Shown here piece after piece: positions 1-8,471 of a stretch of 64,000 nucleotides of DNA. The notes beneath the pieces were generated by a model, which was not told the DNA's origin, did no database searches, and was given only the letters and a program-made list of their open reading frames with translations. Origin of the DNA: Bacteroidota bacterium (lineage in GTDB: Bacteria; Bacteroidota; Ignavibacteria; Ignavibacteriales; Ignavibacteriaceae); NCBI GenBank assembly GCA_021815405.1, contig JAKAGV010000015.1:62001-126000 (forward strand). Direction: 5' to 3'. Made by a program: the position numbers and the translations under genes. Each line of letters starts with the position of its first letter. The stretch's first letter is position 1.

Positions 1-2462
1 CTTCCATCAATATTTGAAATTGTAATCAGCACGGGAACCTCCTTATTATTCTTCTTTACATTAGAAGGCTTAATTGCTGTCTTCAAATAATAATCAATTA
101 CCGCACCTGAGGGAGGATTCGGCGCAGCATATTTACCTGCTCCTCCAAATCCGCCTTTCCACCATCCGTGGAGCTGATAAACTGGCATCATCTTAAAGAA
201 AGTAAAATTATTTTCTTCAACTTTTTTATCTAACCCTTCAAGAGGCGTAATATTATCAAGAATAAAAATTCCTCTGCCGTGAGTGGCTATCGCAATATCA
301 TGATTGCGCTTTACAAATTTCAAATCCCACACAGGAACATTTGGGAAATTGCTTTTCAAATTTGTCCAGTTAGCGCCATCGTCAGTTGAAAAATATAAAC
401 CGGTTTCAGTACCTAAGAATAGGAAACCTTTTTTATTCGGATCTTCTCTTACAACATGGCAAGGTTCATCTTTCGGAAGACCATTAGTTATCAGCGTCCA
501 GCTTTTTCCATAATTATCGGTTTTGTAGACGAAAGGAGTTCTATCGTCCATCATGTGCCTGTCATCGATGATATAACAAGTTGATGGTGAGAAAGGTGAA
601 ACATCAAGTTGATATACTCTTCCCCACTCCGGAAGTCCGGGAATATTTTTAGTTACATTTGTCCAATGGCTTCCACCGTCGGTTGTATATTGAACCTGAC
701 CGTCATCAGTTCCAATCCAGATAACATTTGAATCTTGAGGTGATAGACTGATTGACATGATTGTGCAATAAGTTTCCGCACCGCTTATATCATGATTTAT
801 CGGACCGCCGCTTATTACTTCCTTACTTTTATCATCGCGAGTTAAGTCCGGGCTTATCACTTTCCAGGTATTTCCGCCATCCATTGATTTGAATAAAACA
901 TTTGCGCCGAGATAAACTTCATTTGCATTATGATAGCTTACGGCAATCGGAGTTGTCCAGTTAAACCTGTATTTAAGCGCTGATGGTTTTTTATCGCTTA
1001 CATCAAAAAAATACGGACGTATCTCGTGTCTGATACCTGTCTTCAGATCCAATCTGTTTAAAAATCCGTCTTGAGCTTCGGAGTAAATTATATTAGGATT
1101 GCTTGGAGCCGGAACAACATATTCTCCATCCCCGCCGGCAACAGGAAACCAATTTGAACCATCGACACTGCCTCCGTGAAGATTCCTCGAAGGACCATAC
1201 CAGGCGTTATTATCCTGAAGTCCGCCGCCGAGATTATATGCAATATTCGTATCGGTCGCGACTTGATAATATTCTTCTATCGGAATATTATCAAAGTACC
1301 GCCAGTCTTTACCGCCATTCAAAGATTGATAAACTCCGCCGTCGTTTCCTTCAATAATTCTATCAGGATTTTTGGGATCAATCCAAATTGCATGATGATC
1401 TACGTGAATCTGGTTATTAATTGATTTGACGGTTTTACCACCGTCGTTTGAGACTGAAATTAAGAATGAAAGAAAATAAACCTTCTCATCGTTATTCGGA
1501 GCTACAGCCATTTTAGAAAAATAAAAAGGTCGCACATTTAGTGTATGATTGTTGGAAACTAAATTCCAATTGTCTCCAAAGTTATGGCTGTCCCAAAGAG
1601 TTCCATGGTTAGATTCGATTAGAGCATAGACATGCTGCGGATTGCTTAATGAAGTTGCAAACGAAATTCTTCCAAGCAAACCTTTTGGCAATCCCTTAGA
1701 TAATTTTTTCCAGGTTTCTCCGCCATCTTTCGATTGGTAAACTCCGCTCCCTTTTCCTCCGTCTATTAAACGCCACGGACGCCTGATAACCTGCCATGCA
1801 CCAGCAAGCATTATTTGTGGATTACCAGGTTCGATTACAACATCGCTGATGCCTGTAGAATCATTAATGAACAAAACTTTTTTCCAGTTTTTTCCGCCGT
1901 CGATAGTTTTGAACAAGCCTCGTTCATTATTGGGACCCCAAGGATGTCCTAGTGCCGCAACGAAAACAATATTTGGATTGTCAGGATCAATGACAATTTG
2001 CGAGATTTGTCCGGCATCTTTTAATCCCATAAATTTCCAAGTTGCACCTGCATCGGGAGAAAAATAAACACCGTGTCCGTCAATTACATCGTTACGAATA
2101 TTAGATTCTCCGGTTCCAACCCAAACAAGATTTGGATTTGAGGGAGCCAAAGCAATGCAGCCAATTGATGAAGGATACTTTTTGAAAATTGCTTTCCACG
2201 AATATCCTTCGTCAGTTGTTTTGAATACTCCGCCTCCGGCAGCGCCGATATAATACGTGTAAGGATTCCCCGGAATTCCCACTACCGATGCAACTCTTCC
2301 GCCGGCGATGGCAGGACCAATATCCCTGAACTTTAAAGATGAAAAAATATCCATTTTGCCTTTATTCTTTTTTGAACCGCTTTCTGCTTTTGGTATGGCA
2401 GCGGTAGATAATAAGAAAAGAAAAAGCATCGACAGAATAATTGTTCGTCCAACTTTTATCAT
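1..2462 (-). CDS. Secreted BNR/sortilin-type beta-propeller protein (3' end outside window)
   Basis: The frame stays open from 2462 to the left edge, giving 820 codons with no stop, so the C-terminus is missing. The N-terminus is a signal peptide (Lys/Arg, then a run of about 17 hydrophobic residues ending near AIPKAES). The body consists of many sortilin/BNR repeats: strands ending in Asp-box-like motifs such as TDEGYSWK, DGGKNWKK and DGGETWKK, alternating with phrases such as DPDNPNIVFVAA. This is the fold of VPS10/sortilin-type and glycosidase-like propellers. An AAGGAG Shine-Dalgarno sequence about 8 nt upstream supports the ATG. Ignavibacterial relatives of about 1000 residues are often T9SS cargo, but the tail that would show this is not visible. 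Substrate unknown. Confidence 0.9.
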   Translation of the reverse strand, partial: MIKVGRTIILSMLFLFLLSTAAIPKAESGSKKNKGKMDIFSSLKFRDIGPAIAGGRVASVVGIPGNPYTYYIGAAGGGVFKTTDEGYSWKAIFKKYPSSIGCIALAPSNPNLVWVGTGESNIRNDVIDGHGVYFSPDAGATWKFMGLKDAGQISQIVIDPDNPNIVFVAALGHPWGPNNERGLFKTIDGGKNWKKVLFINDSTGISDVVIEPGNPQIMLAGAWQVIRRPWRLIDGGKGSGVYQSKDGGETWKKLSKGLPKGLLGRISFATSLSNPQHVYALIESNHGTLWDSHNFGDNWNLVSNNHTLNVRPFYFSKMAVAPNNDEKVYFLSFLISVSNDGGKTVKSINNQIHVDHHAIWIDPKNPDRIIEGNDGGVYQSLNGGKDWRYFDNIPIEEYYQVATDTNIAYNLGGGLQDNNAWYGPSRNLHGGSVDGSNWFPVAGGDGEYVVPAPSNPNIIYSEAQDGFLNRLDLKTGIRHEIRPYFFDVSDKKPSALKYRFNWTTPIAVSYHNANEVYLGANVLFKSMDGGNTWKVISPDLTRDDKSKEVISGGPINHDISGAETYCTIMSISLSPQDSNVIWIGTDDGQVQYTTDGGSHWTNVTKNIPGLPEWGRVYQLDVSPFSPSTCYIIDDRHMMDDRTPFVYKTDNYGKSWTLITNGLPKDEPCHVVREDPNKKGFLFLGTETGLYFSTDDGANWTNLKSNFPNVPVWDLKFVKRNHDIAIATHGRGIFILDNITPLEGLDKKVEENNFTFFKMMPVYQLHGWWKGGFGGAGKYAAPNPPSGAVIDYYLKTAIKPSNVKKNNKEVPVLITISNIDG

Positions 2463-2747
2463 TCTACATTCTCCTTCATTAATGTTGATAAATTTTTCTA
2501 ACGAAAAGTAATTTGAGAAATTGTTATCTAAAAAATTAAAGGTAAATTTCATTTTATTTGAGAATAGTCGTTTTCGATTTGAAAAAGTTCCGCTGGAAGG
2601 ATAAAAAATAAAACTTTATTATTACCAATTTCACTTTAATAATTATCTGTTAATTCTATGAAAAAATAACTATGATTTCTATTTTTCTTTTGTGATAACA
2701 AACAAAATAATTTTTTCAGAGAATTTTCTGAAGATCTTATATGAAAC

Positions 2748-3221
2748 TCAAAACAATGTCAATTTTATCTCAACAAAATTCAGGAAGTTAATTTCGTTGG
2801 CATAATAATCCGATATTATTTCGACTGAATTCCTCTGACCTTGCCAGGCAAGCAACCTTTTTGCTTCTTCAGGTTCTACCCATTTATAATCCGTATGTTC
2901 TTTGCTGATTTTTACTTCTGAATTTTTATCCACCAAAGCTGCAAACACCGGCAGCATTGAGATGTAATCTCCTTCCGGATAATAGAAAGAATTTATGTTC
3001 GGCGCAGTCCAAAATTTCTTTGGTACTAAATTGGTTTCTTCCTTTATTTCCCGGAGTGCTGCTTCATAGGCTTTTTCACCTTCATCAATCTTCCCGGAAA
3101 CCATTTGCCACAATCCTGGATAGATTTCAGTCTCTGATCTTCGGAGCAAAAGGAATTGCAAACCTCTTTCAGTTTCTCTGAAGATATGCGCTTCAATTAA
3201 ATTTGTAATTATCTTGCTCAT
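2748..3221 (-). CDS. Nudix hydrolase
   Basis: This 157-residue protein is a single Nudix domain. The Nudix box is clear at about residues 43-65: G, five residues, E, seven residues, then REIKEETNL. The Gly normally near the end of the box is Asn. Nudix enzymes hydrolyse nucleoside diphosphates linked to another group, using Mg2+ held by the box glutamates. The start MSKIITNLIEAHIF and the WQMVSGKID strand resemble the dATP/dihydroneopterin-triphosphate pyrophosphatase branch, but I would not fix the substrate. It lies 38 bp downstream of the large barrel-protein gene on the same strand and may be co-transcribed. Confidence 0.88.
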   Translation of the reverse strand: MSKIITNLIEAHIFRETERGLQFLLLRRSETEIYPGLWQMVSGKIDEGEKAYEAALREIKEETNLVPKKFWTAPNINSFYYPEGDYISMLPVFAALVDKNSEVKISKEHTDYKWVEPEEAKRLLAWQGQRNSVEIISDYYANEINFLNFVEIKLTLF

Positions 3222-3259
3222 AAATTTCTCTTGCGATATAAATTTGAATTTTGCAATAA

Positions 3260-6200
3260 TTAAAAAAATGCCCTGACTTCAGCTCTGGCTGTGTGAACCG
3301 TTCTATCATTTCCTTGAGCTCTTCCGTCATAACTTATTGTAGCTTGTAAATTTGCAGATAGTTTATAATCAAAATTAAACCTCCAAAAATAATTCTTACC
3401 GATCAAATTACCATTAAGCATTTCAAATGGAATAAAGTTCTGCGTTGTATTTGCATTCAATTCATCTCTTTCGAATTCTATCCTCAATCTGCCTGCTCCT
3501 GCAAACGAAAGCGTGAATCTTAACGACTGTGAATTTAAATTTATTATTGTCGGAACTGCCGGAAGATCATCTTCTTTTTTGCCGGCACTAATTTTAAATC
3601 CAACTTCAATATTCTGCTGGGGACGGTATGAAAAGTCTGAAGTTACACTGCTTCCTGTAATTTCTCTTTTTTCTATTGAAGAAGCCGGTGCACGATCATT
3701 GTCATTCTCGGCTACTAAATCTGTTTGGTTGCTCATTTCATTAATCAATTTAAAATTAATTCTTAGGCTACGTTCCCTGCTATAGAGCCTTTCCGTTCCA
3801 TAACTGTATTGGTTCAAGCTTTTTCTTTGAGAGTACCGCAGCCGCGCAGAAAATTCCGGATTGTTTTCGAACAAATATAAATCCTGCTGGAAAAAATTTG
3901 AGCCGTTTATTGTTTTAGCTGGATTCTGGAAATCAGAAAAATCCAGGAGATAGATTTTTTTGTAATCTTGTTCCTGACTATTCTCCTCAACCTGCCATGA
4001 AGTTTCAGAAGAGAACGGACTTAATATTTTACCAGCCAGTGAGTTAGGATCGACCATTTGCTTATAATTCAATCTCCATCTCGTATTCATTTTTAAATCA
4101 ATTACCGGGTAAAGCTGGTCGGTTGGAACCGTAACAACAACATAATTGCCGTCATAAAGCGCAGGCTCAAATTCATTTTCATCTTGAATACCGTTGTGGT
4201 TTAAGTCGCCAAGATAAATATAATTGCCCTGCCCCTGTGCTACCTTAACAAATACTTTTTGGAGTTTTGCAGTGCGTTGAGTTGAAACTTGATAGAAAAG
4301 ATCTCCTGAAACAGGATTCCATGGAATAAACCTGCTCTGCGAACGTACTAAAATTGTCTGGCTTTTTAAGTAGCCGAGTTTCTTAAATGTATTTTCATAA
4401 TTCTTATTTAAAATGGTCAAATTCAAAGTTGAATTTACCTGTCTGATTCCGCTGTAATTCAATTCAAAAGAACCGCCGTTTGTTAATGCTTGCTTCTGCA
4501 TTATTCCATTCAAAGGTAAATAGTCATCTCGTAAGGAATATTTTGATGTTAGTTTGAATCCATCAAAATCCACTAGTTCAAGGAAAGGATCAATCTCATA
4601 ATACTTCAAGCTGGATGAAAATAAAGTATCAGCGCCTGTCATTATATCTCTTTTATCTTCAGCGAGAAAATCGACGCCTGGTTTTAGTTTCCAAAACGAA
4701 TAATATCCGGTACCTTTCTGGCGGAACCACTTTGTTCTAATTGCAGAATTGTAAGAAGAAAGGTAATCAAGATTATAATTTAAAAGATAATTTTTGTTGT
4801 TGGAAAAATTCAAAGTATTATTAAAGCGGTTGGAAACAAAATCACTTCCTCTCTTTAATGAAGAATATGACGAAGTTATATTTAATTCAGTAACCGGAAT
4901 TAGATTTAAATTAAAATCCCTTAACTCTTCACTTTCCGGAGTCTGCGTATTTGTAATATTATAGTCCCGGTTGAATTCAATCGAATTAATTCTATCCAGC
5001 GAAGTAAACCGGTCTTGAATGAATCTATCCTGATAAGAAAAACCGATTTGCCCTAAACTAATTTTTCCTAATTCAACTTTTCTCGGCTCCATCTTCAACA
5101 AAATATTTCTTGCGTAACCGCCATCCTTACTTTTATCAATTGAAGAAAATCTATTTTGATCCCAAAAACTGCCGGCAAGTTCTAAGGACAAACTTATTCC
5201 TTTAAGCGGTAAATAATTTAATGTAAGATCTCCAAGTTGTTTTAGCTCAGGCAAAGGCAGTAAAACAACAGGTGCATAATCTCCCTGGTTTATTCCAACG
5301 AATTGAAAATTACCGATGCTTTGCCGGATATAATCGCCTTGTCCGCTTCCAACAAAACTGAATGTGACATTATAAATTGCGTTAACATTTCCAGGATTAT
5401 AAAAATAATAGGAATAAACCTGCCCGTTAAAAGTTGTATCAATTTTTTGATAAGTACCTCTAATAACTCCTTGAGAATCCGGAAGAGCTATTGTAACACC
5501 GCTTTTAACAGCTTTAAGCCTGTTGTTGCCAGCTGCTGCTAAAATTGCTTTGTCTGAATCGGACAGTGAAATATTAATCGGCGCATTCTGGTCATCGCCT
5601 TCTTGAACATATTGGAAGTTGATGCCGAGTTTATCATTAAAGAATTTTGTTTGAACTCCGGCACCGAAAAATGTTCTCGAATACTGTTGATCAGAATACT
5701 GGAAGTCAACAGTAATTCTGCTAGCAGAAGTTATAACTTTATTCGTGGTAAAAGTTATCTGAGCATTCGTATAATCAATTGTATAATCGTTCCGTTCGCC
5801 GCGTTTTACTTCGACGCCATCAATGTAAACTTTCTCTGTTCCGGCAATGATGATAATATCCGGCTCATTATTTGCGCCATGCAAATTATATGGACCTTGG
5901 ACACCATCTATTCCATTAAATTGATTGGTGGTAAATTTTCCCTTCGAATTCGCAATTGCTATATATGCCTTCTGCCCTTCATAATTAAACTCTCCGCGCA
6001 GTCCTTGCAATTTTCTATCGACAAATCCAAATTCTCCGGTTCTTTCCTGCAGCTCATAGTCTCCAAATGTCCCAATTGCGTTTGGGTGTTTTACTTGTAT
6101 AAAAACTTTATCCAACTCATTAAGTGTTGCAGTATTTCCTTCCGGTTGGATGGGAGAGTTCTCATCGGTTAACGCGGCAACAACTTCAACATTTTTATAT

Positions 6201-6727
6201 ATCTGTCCTGAAAGCTGCAAGCGCAAACCGCTGTTAAGTGTAAAATCTTTGGTAGTTCCGACGGTAAAACCTCTGACAATAGTTCCGCTTTTTTGTATTC
6301 CGCTTCCGAATATCGCTTCAGGCGAAAAAGGATTTGCTTCGCTTTTCATAACTCGTACGGTATCGCCAAGCATCTGCTCAAACTTGTAAACCATTTTACG
6401 CTTTTCATATTCTTTCTTTAATGACAGCCTTACAGCCTGGTAAGTTACAACGATTGTATCAAAAATTGAGTAGTGAAGTGAACCTGATAGACTAAATGAG
6501 GCTGTTGAATATGAAAAGCTATAATACTTTTTGTTGAGAATTTTATGGTTTAGTTCTACTGTTTCAGTAAAAGGAATAATCGTCGGATTAGACAGGAAAT
6601 ATTTATTTTCAAAATTAACATGCAAGGTATCTGAAACGATTGTTGTATAATATTTTTGCTGGGCAGTCAAGGAAATTTGCGCCAGAAATAAAACGGCAAT
6701 CGAGAATAAGTAAAGTCGTGCTTTCAA
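3260..6727 (-). CDS. Large outer-membrane/surface barrel-like protein, function unknown
   Basis: A 1155-residue protein with a Sec signal peptide (MKARLYLFS, hydrophobic core, cleavage near SLTAQQ). After the first 150 residues it is rich in alternating aromatic/polar strands, with a C-terminus ending in Phe-Phe (ARAEVRAFF), as in outer-membrane beta barrels. At about residues 300-340 it has a DGVEVKRGERNDYTIDY segment followed by ITFTTN; I recognise similar motifs in large surface proteins of Ignavibacteria and Gemmatimonadota. A short EF-hand-like loop (DLNHNGIQDENEF) suggests a Ca2+ site about three quarters along. It may be distantly related to SprA-like gliding/secretion barrels, but this is not demonstrated. 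Nothing in the neighbourhood fixes its role. Confidence 0.75.
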   Translation of the reverse strand: MKARLYLFSIAVLFLAQISLTAQQKYYTTIVSDTLHVNFENKYFLSNPTIIPFTETVELNHKILNKKYYSFSYSTASFSLSGSLHYSIFDTIVVTYQAVRLSLKKEYEKRKMVYKFEQMLGDTVRVMKSEANPFSPEAIFGSGIQKSGTIVRGFTVGTTKDFTLNSGLRLQLSGQIYKNVEVVAALTDENSPIQPEGNTATLNELDKVFIQVKHPNAIGTFGDYELQERTGEFGFVDRKLQGLRGEFNYEGQKAYIAIANSKGKFTTNQFNGIDGVQGPYNLHGANNEPDIIIIAGTEKVYIDGVEVKRGERNDYTIDYTNAQITFTTNKVITSASRITVDFQYSDQQYSRTFFGAGVQTKFFNDKLGINFQYVQEGDDQNAPINISLSDSDKAILAAAGNNRLKAVKSGVTIALPDSQGVIRGTYQKIDTTFNGQVYSYYFYNPGNVNAIYNVTFSFVGSGQGDYIRQSIGNFQFVGINQGDYAPVVLLPLPELKQLGDLTLNYLPLKGISLSLELAGSFWDQNRFSSIDKSKDGGYARNILLKMEPRKVELGKISLGQIGFSYQDRFIQDRFTSLDRINSIEFNRDYNITNTQTPESEELRDFNLNLIPVTELNITSSYSSLKRGSDFVSNRFNNTLNFSNNKNYLLNYNLDYLSSYNSAIRTKWFRQKGTGYYSFWKLKPGVDFLAEDKRDIMTGADTLFSSSLKYYEIDPFLELVDFDGFKLTSKYSLRDDYLPLNGIMQKQALTNGGSFELNYSGIRQVNSTLNLTILNKNYENTFKKLGYLKSQTILVRSQSRFIPWNPVSGDLFYQVSTQRTAKLQKVFVKVAQGQGNYIYLGDLNHNGIQDENEFEPALYDGNYVVVTVPTDQLYPVIDLKMNTRWRLNYKQMVDPNSLAGKILSPFSSETSWQVEENSQEQDYKKIYLLDFSDFQNPAKTINGSNFFQQDLYLFENNPEFSARLRYSQRKSLNQYSYGTERLYSRERSLRINFKLINEMSNQTDLVAENDNDRAPASSIEKREITGSSVTSDFSYRPQQNIEVGFKISAGKKEDDLPAVPTIINLNSQSLRFTLSFAGAGRLRIEFERDELNANTTQNFIPFEMLNGNLIGKNYFWRFNFDYKLSANLQATISYDGRAQGNDRTVHTARAEVRAFF

Positions 6728-6786
6728 ACGATGAAATTATTTTGTATGCTCAAATCTAAACTTACCCGCCGCTTTTATCAAGTCTA

Positions 6787-7152
6787 TTATTTTCTTTTCA
6801 TCTCTTCAATTAGCTTATTTCCGCGATCCCAAACTTTTATATTTATTCTACCTAACCGATGAAGTTCCATCGCTTGATCAAAATTAAATTTTAAAGCAAG
6901 TGAACGGCAATCTGCAATACGGCAAAGAACCGGCGAAGTATCATGAATGCTGCATCCGGTTTCATCCAGGTAAATACAGTCACCGTTTTCTTTATGGGCA
7001 ATCATTAATTCGCCTGCTAAGTATGGATGCTTCTCAGTTAAATAATTATGGCGATAATCCTCCGGCAAAAGCCTGACAGCATCTCCTACGCAGCAAAGTA
7101 CACAACCGTTGCATGGAACATAACCGAACGAAGGTTTTATTGTTTTATCCAT
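6787..7152 (-). CDS. YkgJ-family cysteine cluster protein
   Basis: A 121-residue cytoplasmic protein with the cysteine pattern of the YkgJ/UPF0153 zinc-or-iron chelating family: CNGCVLCC near the N-terminus, then GDCIYLDETGCSIHDTSP and CRIADCR in the middle. Eight cysteines probably bind a metal or Fe-S cluster. Family function is poorly known. It lies 17 bp downstream of the small exported-protein gene and 59 bp upstream of the large barrel gene, all on the minus strand, so the genes are probably one transcript. Confidence 0.85.
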   Translation of the reverse strand: MDKTIKPSFGYVPCNGCVLCCVGDAVRLLPEDYRHNYLTEKHPYLAGELMIAHKENGDCIYLDETGCSIHDTSPVLCRIADCRSLALKFNFDQAMELHRLGRINIKVWDRGNKLIEEMKRK

Positions 7153-7169
7153 TCCTTCTCCCCAGCAAT

Positions 7170-7625
7170 TTAAATTTTAATTTCTCTTTGTACTAGAAGC
7201 GAATATTCAAAATGATCTTGCGCCTTATAAAAAATCCGGAGATAAATTGTTTTGCCGCCTTCTGTTTTAAAATTATATTCTTCAGCGGTGGAACAAATAC
7301 AGCGCACTAGCCCCTTACTTGTATCTGCTAAAAAAATATTAATGTTATTTTCGGTAATGATTACGCTGTCTTTAATTTTGGATGCGCAATTAATTGTATG
7401 TGAAAAATTAATCGTAAGAATTCCCTGAGAATAGCCGTAATTTAAAATAGTTTCCGCCTGGGTCTTTTGAATAGTATTTTTTGAGGAGCATCCGTAATCT
7501 TTAAATGATATATATTGTATCGGACCGGAAGAAATGTTTGTTCCTTTATCGCTGCAATCCCAGAAAGGCAGCATCATAAAAAATATGAAGATTGGATTGA
7601 TTAAAACATGCTTTTTAACTGCCAT
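7170..7625 (-). CDS. Small exported protein, possibly a lipoprotein, unknown function
   Basis: 151 residues. The N-terminus has basic residues (MAVKKH) and a hydrophobic stretch ending in LPFWDCSDKG. The Cys is placed like a lipobox Cys, but W-D before it is unusual, so lipidation is uncertain. The mature part is a small beta-rich domain with Cys pairs (GCSSKN, NCASK, RCICS) that could form disulfides outside the cytoplasm. No family recognised. It is the first gene of the minus-strand run 7625-2748, with the patterned 7626-8471 gap as its upstream region. Confidence 0.65.
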   Translation of the reverse strand: MAVKKHVLINPIFIFFMMLPFWDCSDKGTNISSGPIQYISFKDYGCSSKNTIQKTQAETILNYGYSQGILTINFSHTINCASKIKDSVIITENNINIFLADTSKGLVRCICSTAEEYNFKTEGGKTIYLRIFYKAQDHFEYSLLVQREIKI

Positions 7626-7790
7626 TTTTTACCCCGTATGTTTAGTTATAAAATAATTTTTTAAGACCAAATTTCGAAATCCTCTTTTCTTTATAATTGT
7701 TTGTTTTTCTCTCAGTTAACCCTCCAAAATTAGAAGGTTTTTCAAGTCTTAATTAAAAAAATTGATTTTTTAACGATTTTAAGCTTTTTA

Positions 7791-8080
7791 CCTTGGGAAA
7801 TTTTCATTTTCCTTAAGGGATTTTACTTTTTCCTTAGGGAAATTCATTTTTACCTTAAGGAAATTTTGTTTTTCCTTTGGCAAAAACCGTTTTCCTTAGG
7901 GAAATTTAGTTTTTCCTTAAGGAATTTCATTTTTTCCCTAAGGTAATTGCCGTTTTCCCTTGGCAAATTCATTTTTCCTTAAGGAATTTTTCTTTTGCCT
8001 TAAGGAAATTCATTTTTTCCTAAAAGGAAATTGTTTTTCCTCAACGACTTTTATTTTTCCCTTCAGGAAAATTCTGATTT
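7791..8080. repeat. 14-unit palindromic tandem array, period 20-21 bp, with a four-unit superperiod
   Basis: Units start at 7791, 7811, 7832, 7853, 7874, 7894, 7915, 7936, 7957, 7977, 7998, 8019, 8039 and 8059. The typical unit is CCTTAAGGAAATTCATTTTT, with a palindromic core (TTTCCTTAAGGAAA). Spacings run 20,21,21,21 / 20,21,21,21 / 20,21,21,20 / 20. Every fourth unit is alike: units 1, 5 and 9 have a CTTGG-type core and are 20 bp long, while units 3, 7 and 11 share TTCATTTTT. The array therefore appears to have grown by duplicating an 83-bp four-unit block. Role unknown; intrinsic bending or repeated protein binding are possible. Confidence 0.9.
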
Positions 8081-8225
8081 CATTTTTTAAATTCAATCTA
8101 TATCGGCGGCAAATTTCTTTGCGGCATGGAGTTTTAATAAAATTCATCTAAACATTTGCAGTTCCCTATCCATATTTTATAATTTGATCTTTTAAAAGTT
8201 GATAATTTTAAGGACTAAAATCAAC

Positions 8226-8363
8226 TTAATTAACTCACGTTACGCACATGTCATGCTGAACTTGATTCAGCATCCCAAAAATGCTGAAAAATGAGATTCC
8301 GAACCAAGTTCGGAATGACAAAGTAAATTAGATCATTAATTGTGCGTAACGTAAGTTAATTAA
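8226..8363 (+). repeat. Dispersed inverted-repeat element, copy A
   Basis: The outer ends are a near-perfect inverted repeat (TTAATTAACT, then CACGTTACGCACA on the left; the reverse complement TGTGCGTAACG, then TAAGTTAATTAA on the right). Inside are two hairpins: ATGCTGAA-CTTGA-TTCAGCAT and ATTCCGAA-CCAAG-TTCGGAAT. The same plan recurs at 21528, 40311, 42229, 63367 and 63497. It is the most diverged of the forward-oriented copies, and the 100-bp interior has no coding capacity. Confidence 0.88.
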
Positions 8364-8471
8364 ATATCTTTCAAGATGAAAAGAAAATTGCCGGTATCAA
8401 TCCGCAATTCACCGATTCCAAGTTTCAAACAATTAAATTGTATTGTAATTTCACTAACAAAAAAATATATT

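Larger units (their letters stand above)
7626..8471. other. Divergent intergenic region with a palindromic array and a dispersed repeat
   Basis: About 850 bp between the minus-strand gene at 7625 and the ABC ATPase start at 8472. It holds a 20-21 bp palindromic tandem array (7791-8080) and one copy of the dispersed inverted-repeat element (8226-8363). The promoters of both flanking gene sets must lie here, but I could not assign a -33/-7 pair with confidence. No convincing gene is present. Confidence 0.8.

Noticed and set aside
5603-6172. 189-codon open frame on the plus strand inside the large barrel gene
   Set aside because: It lies wholly inside a well-supported minus-strand gene, has no family resemblance, and has the Ile/Ser/Cys-rich look of antisense reading.
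7960-8151. Open frame of 63 codons inside the palindromic array (FFLKE-type repeats)
   Set aside because: The array period of 20-21 bp shifts frame between units. The heptad look is a by-product of the repeat, and there is no ribosome binding site.
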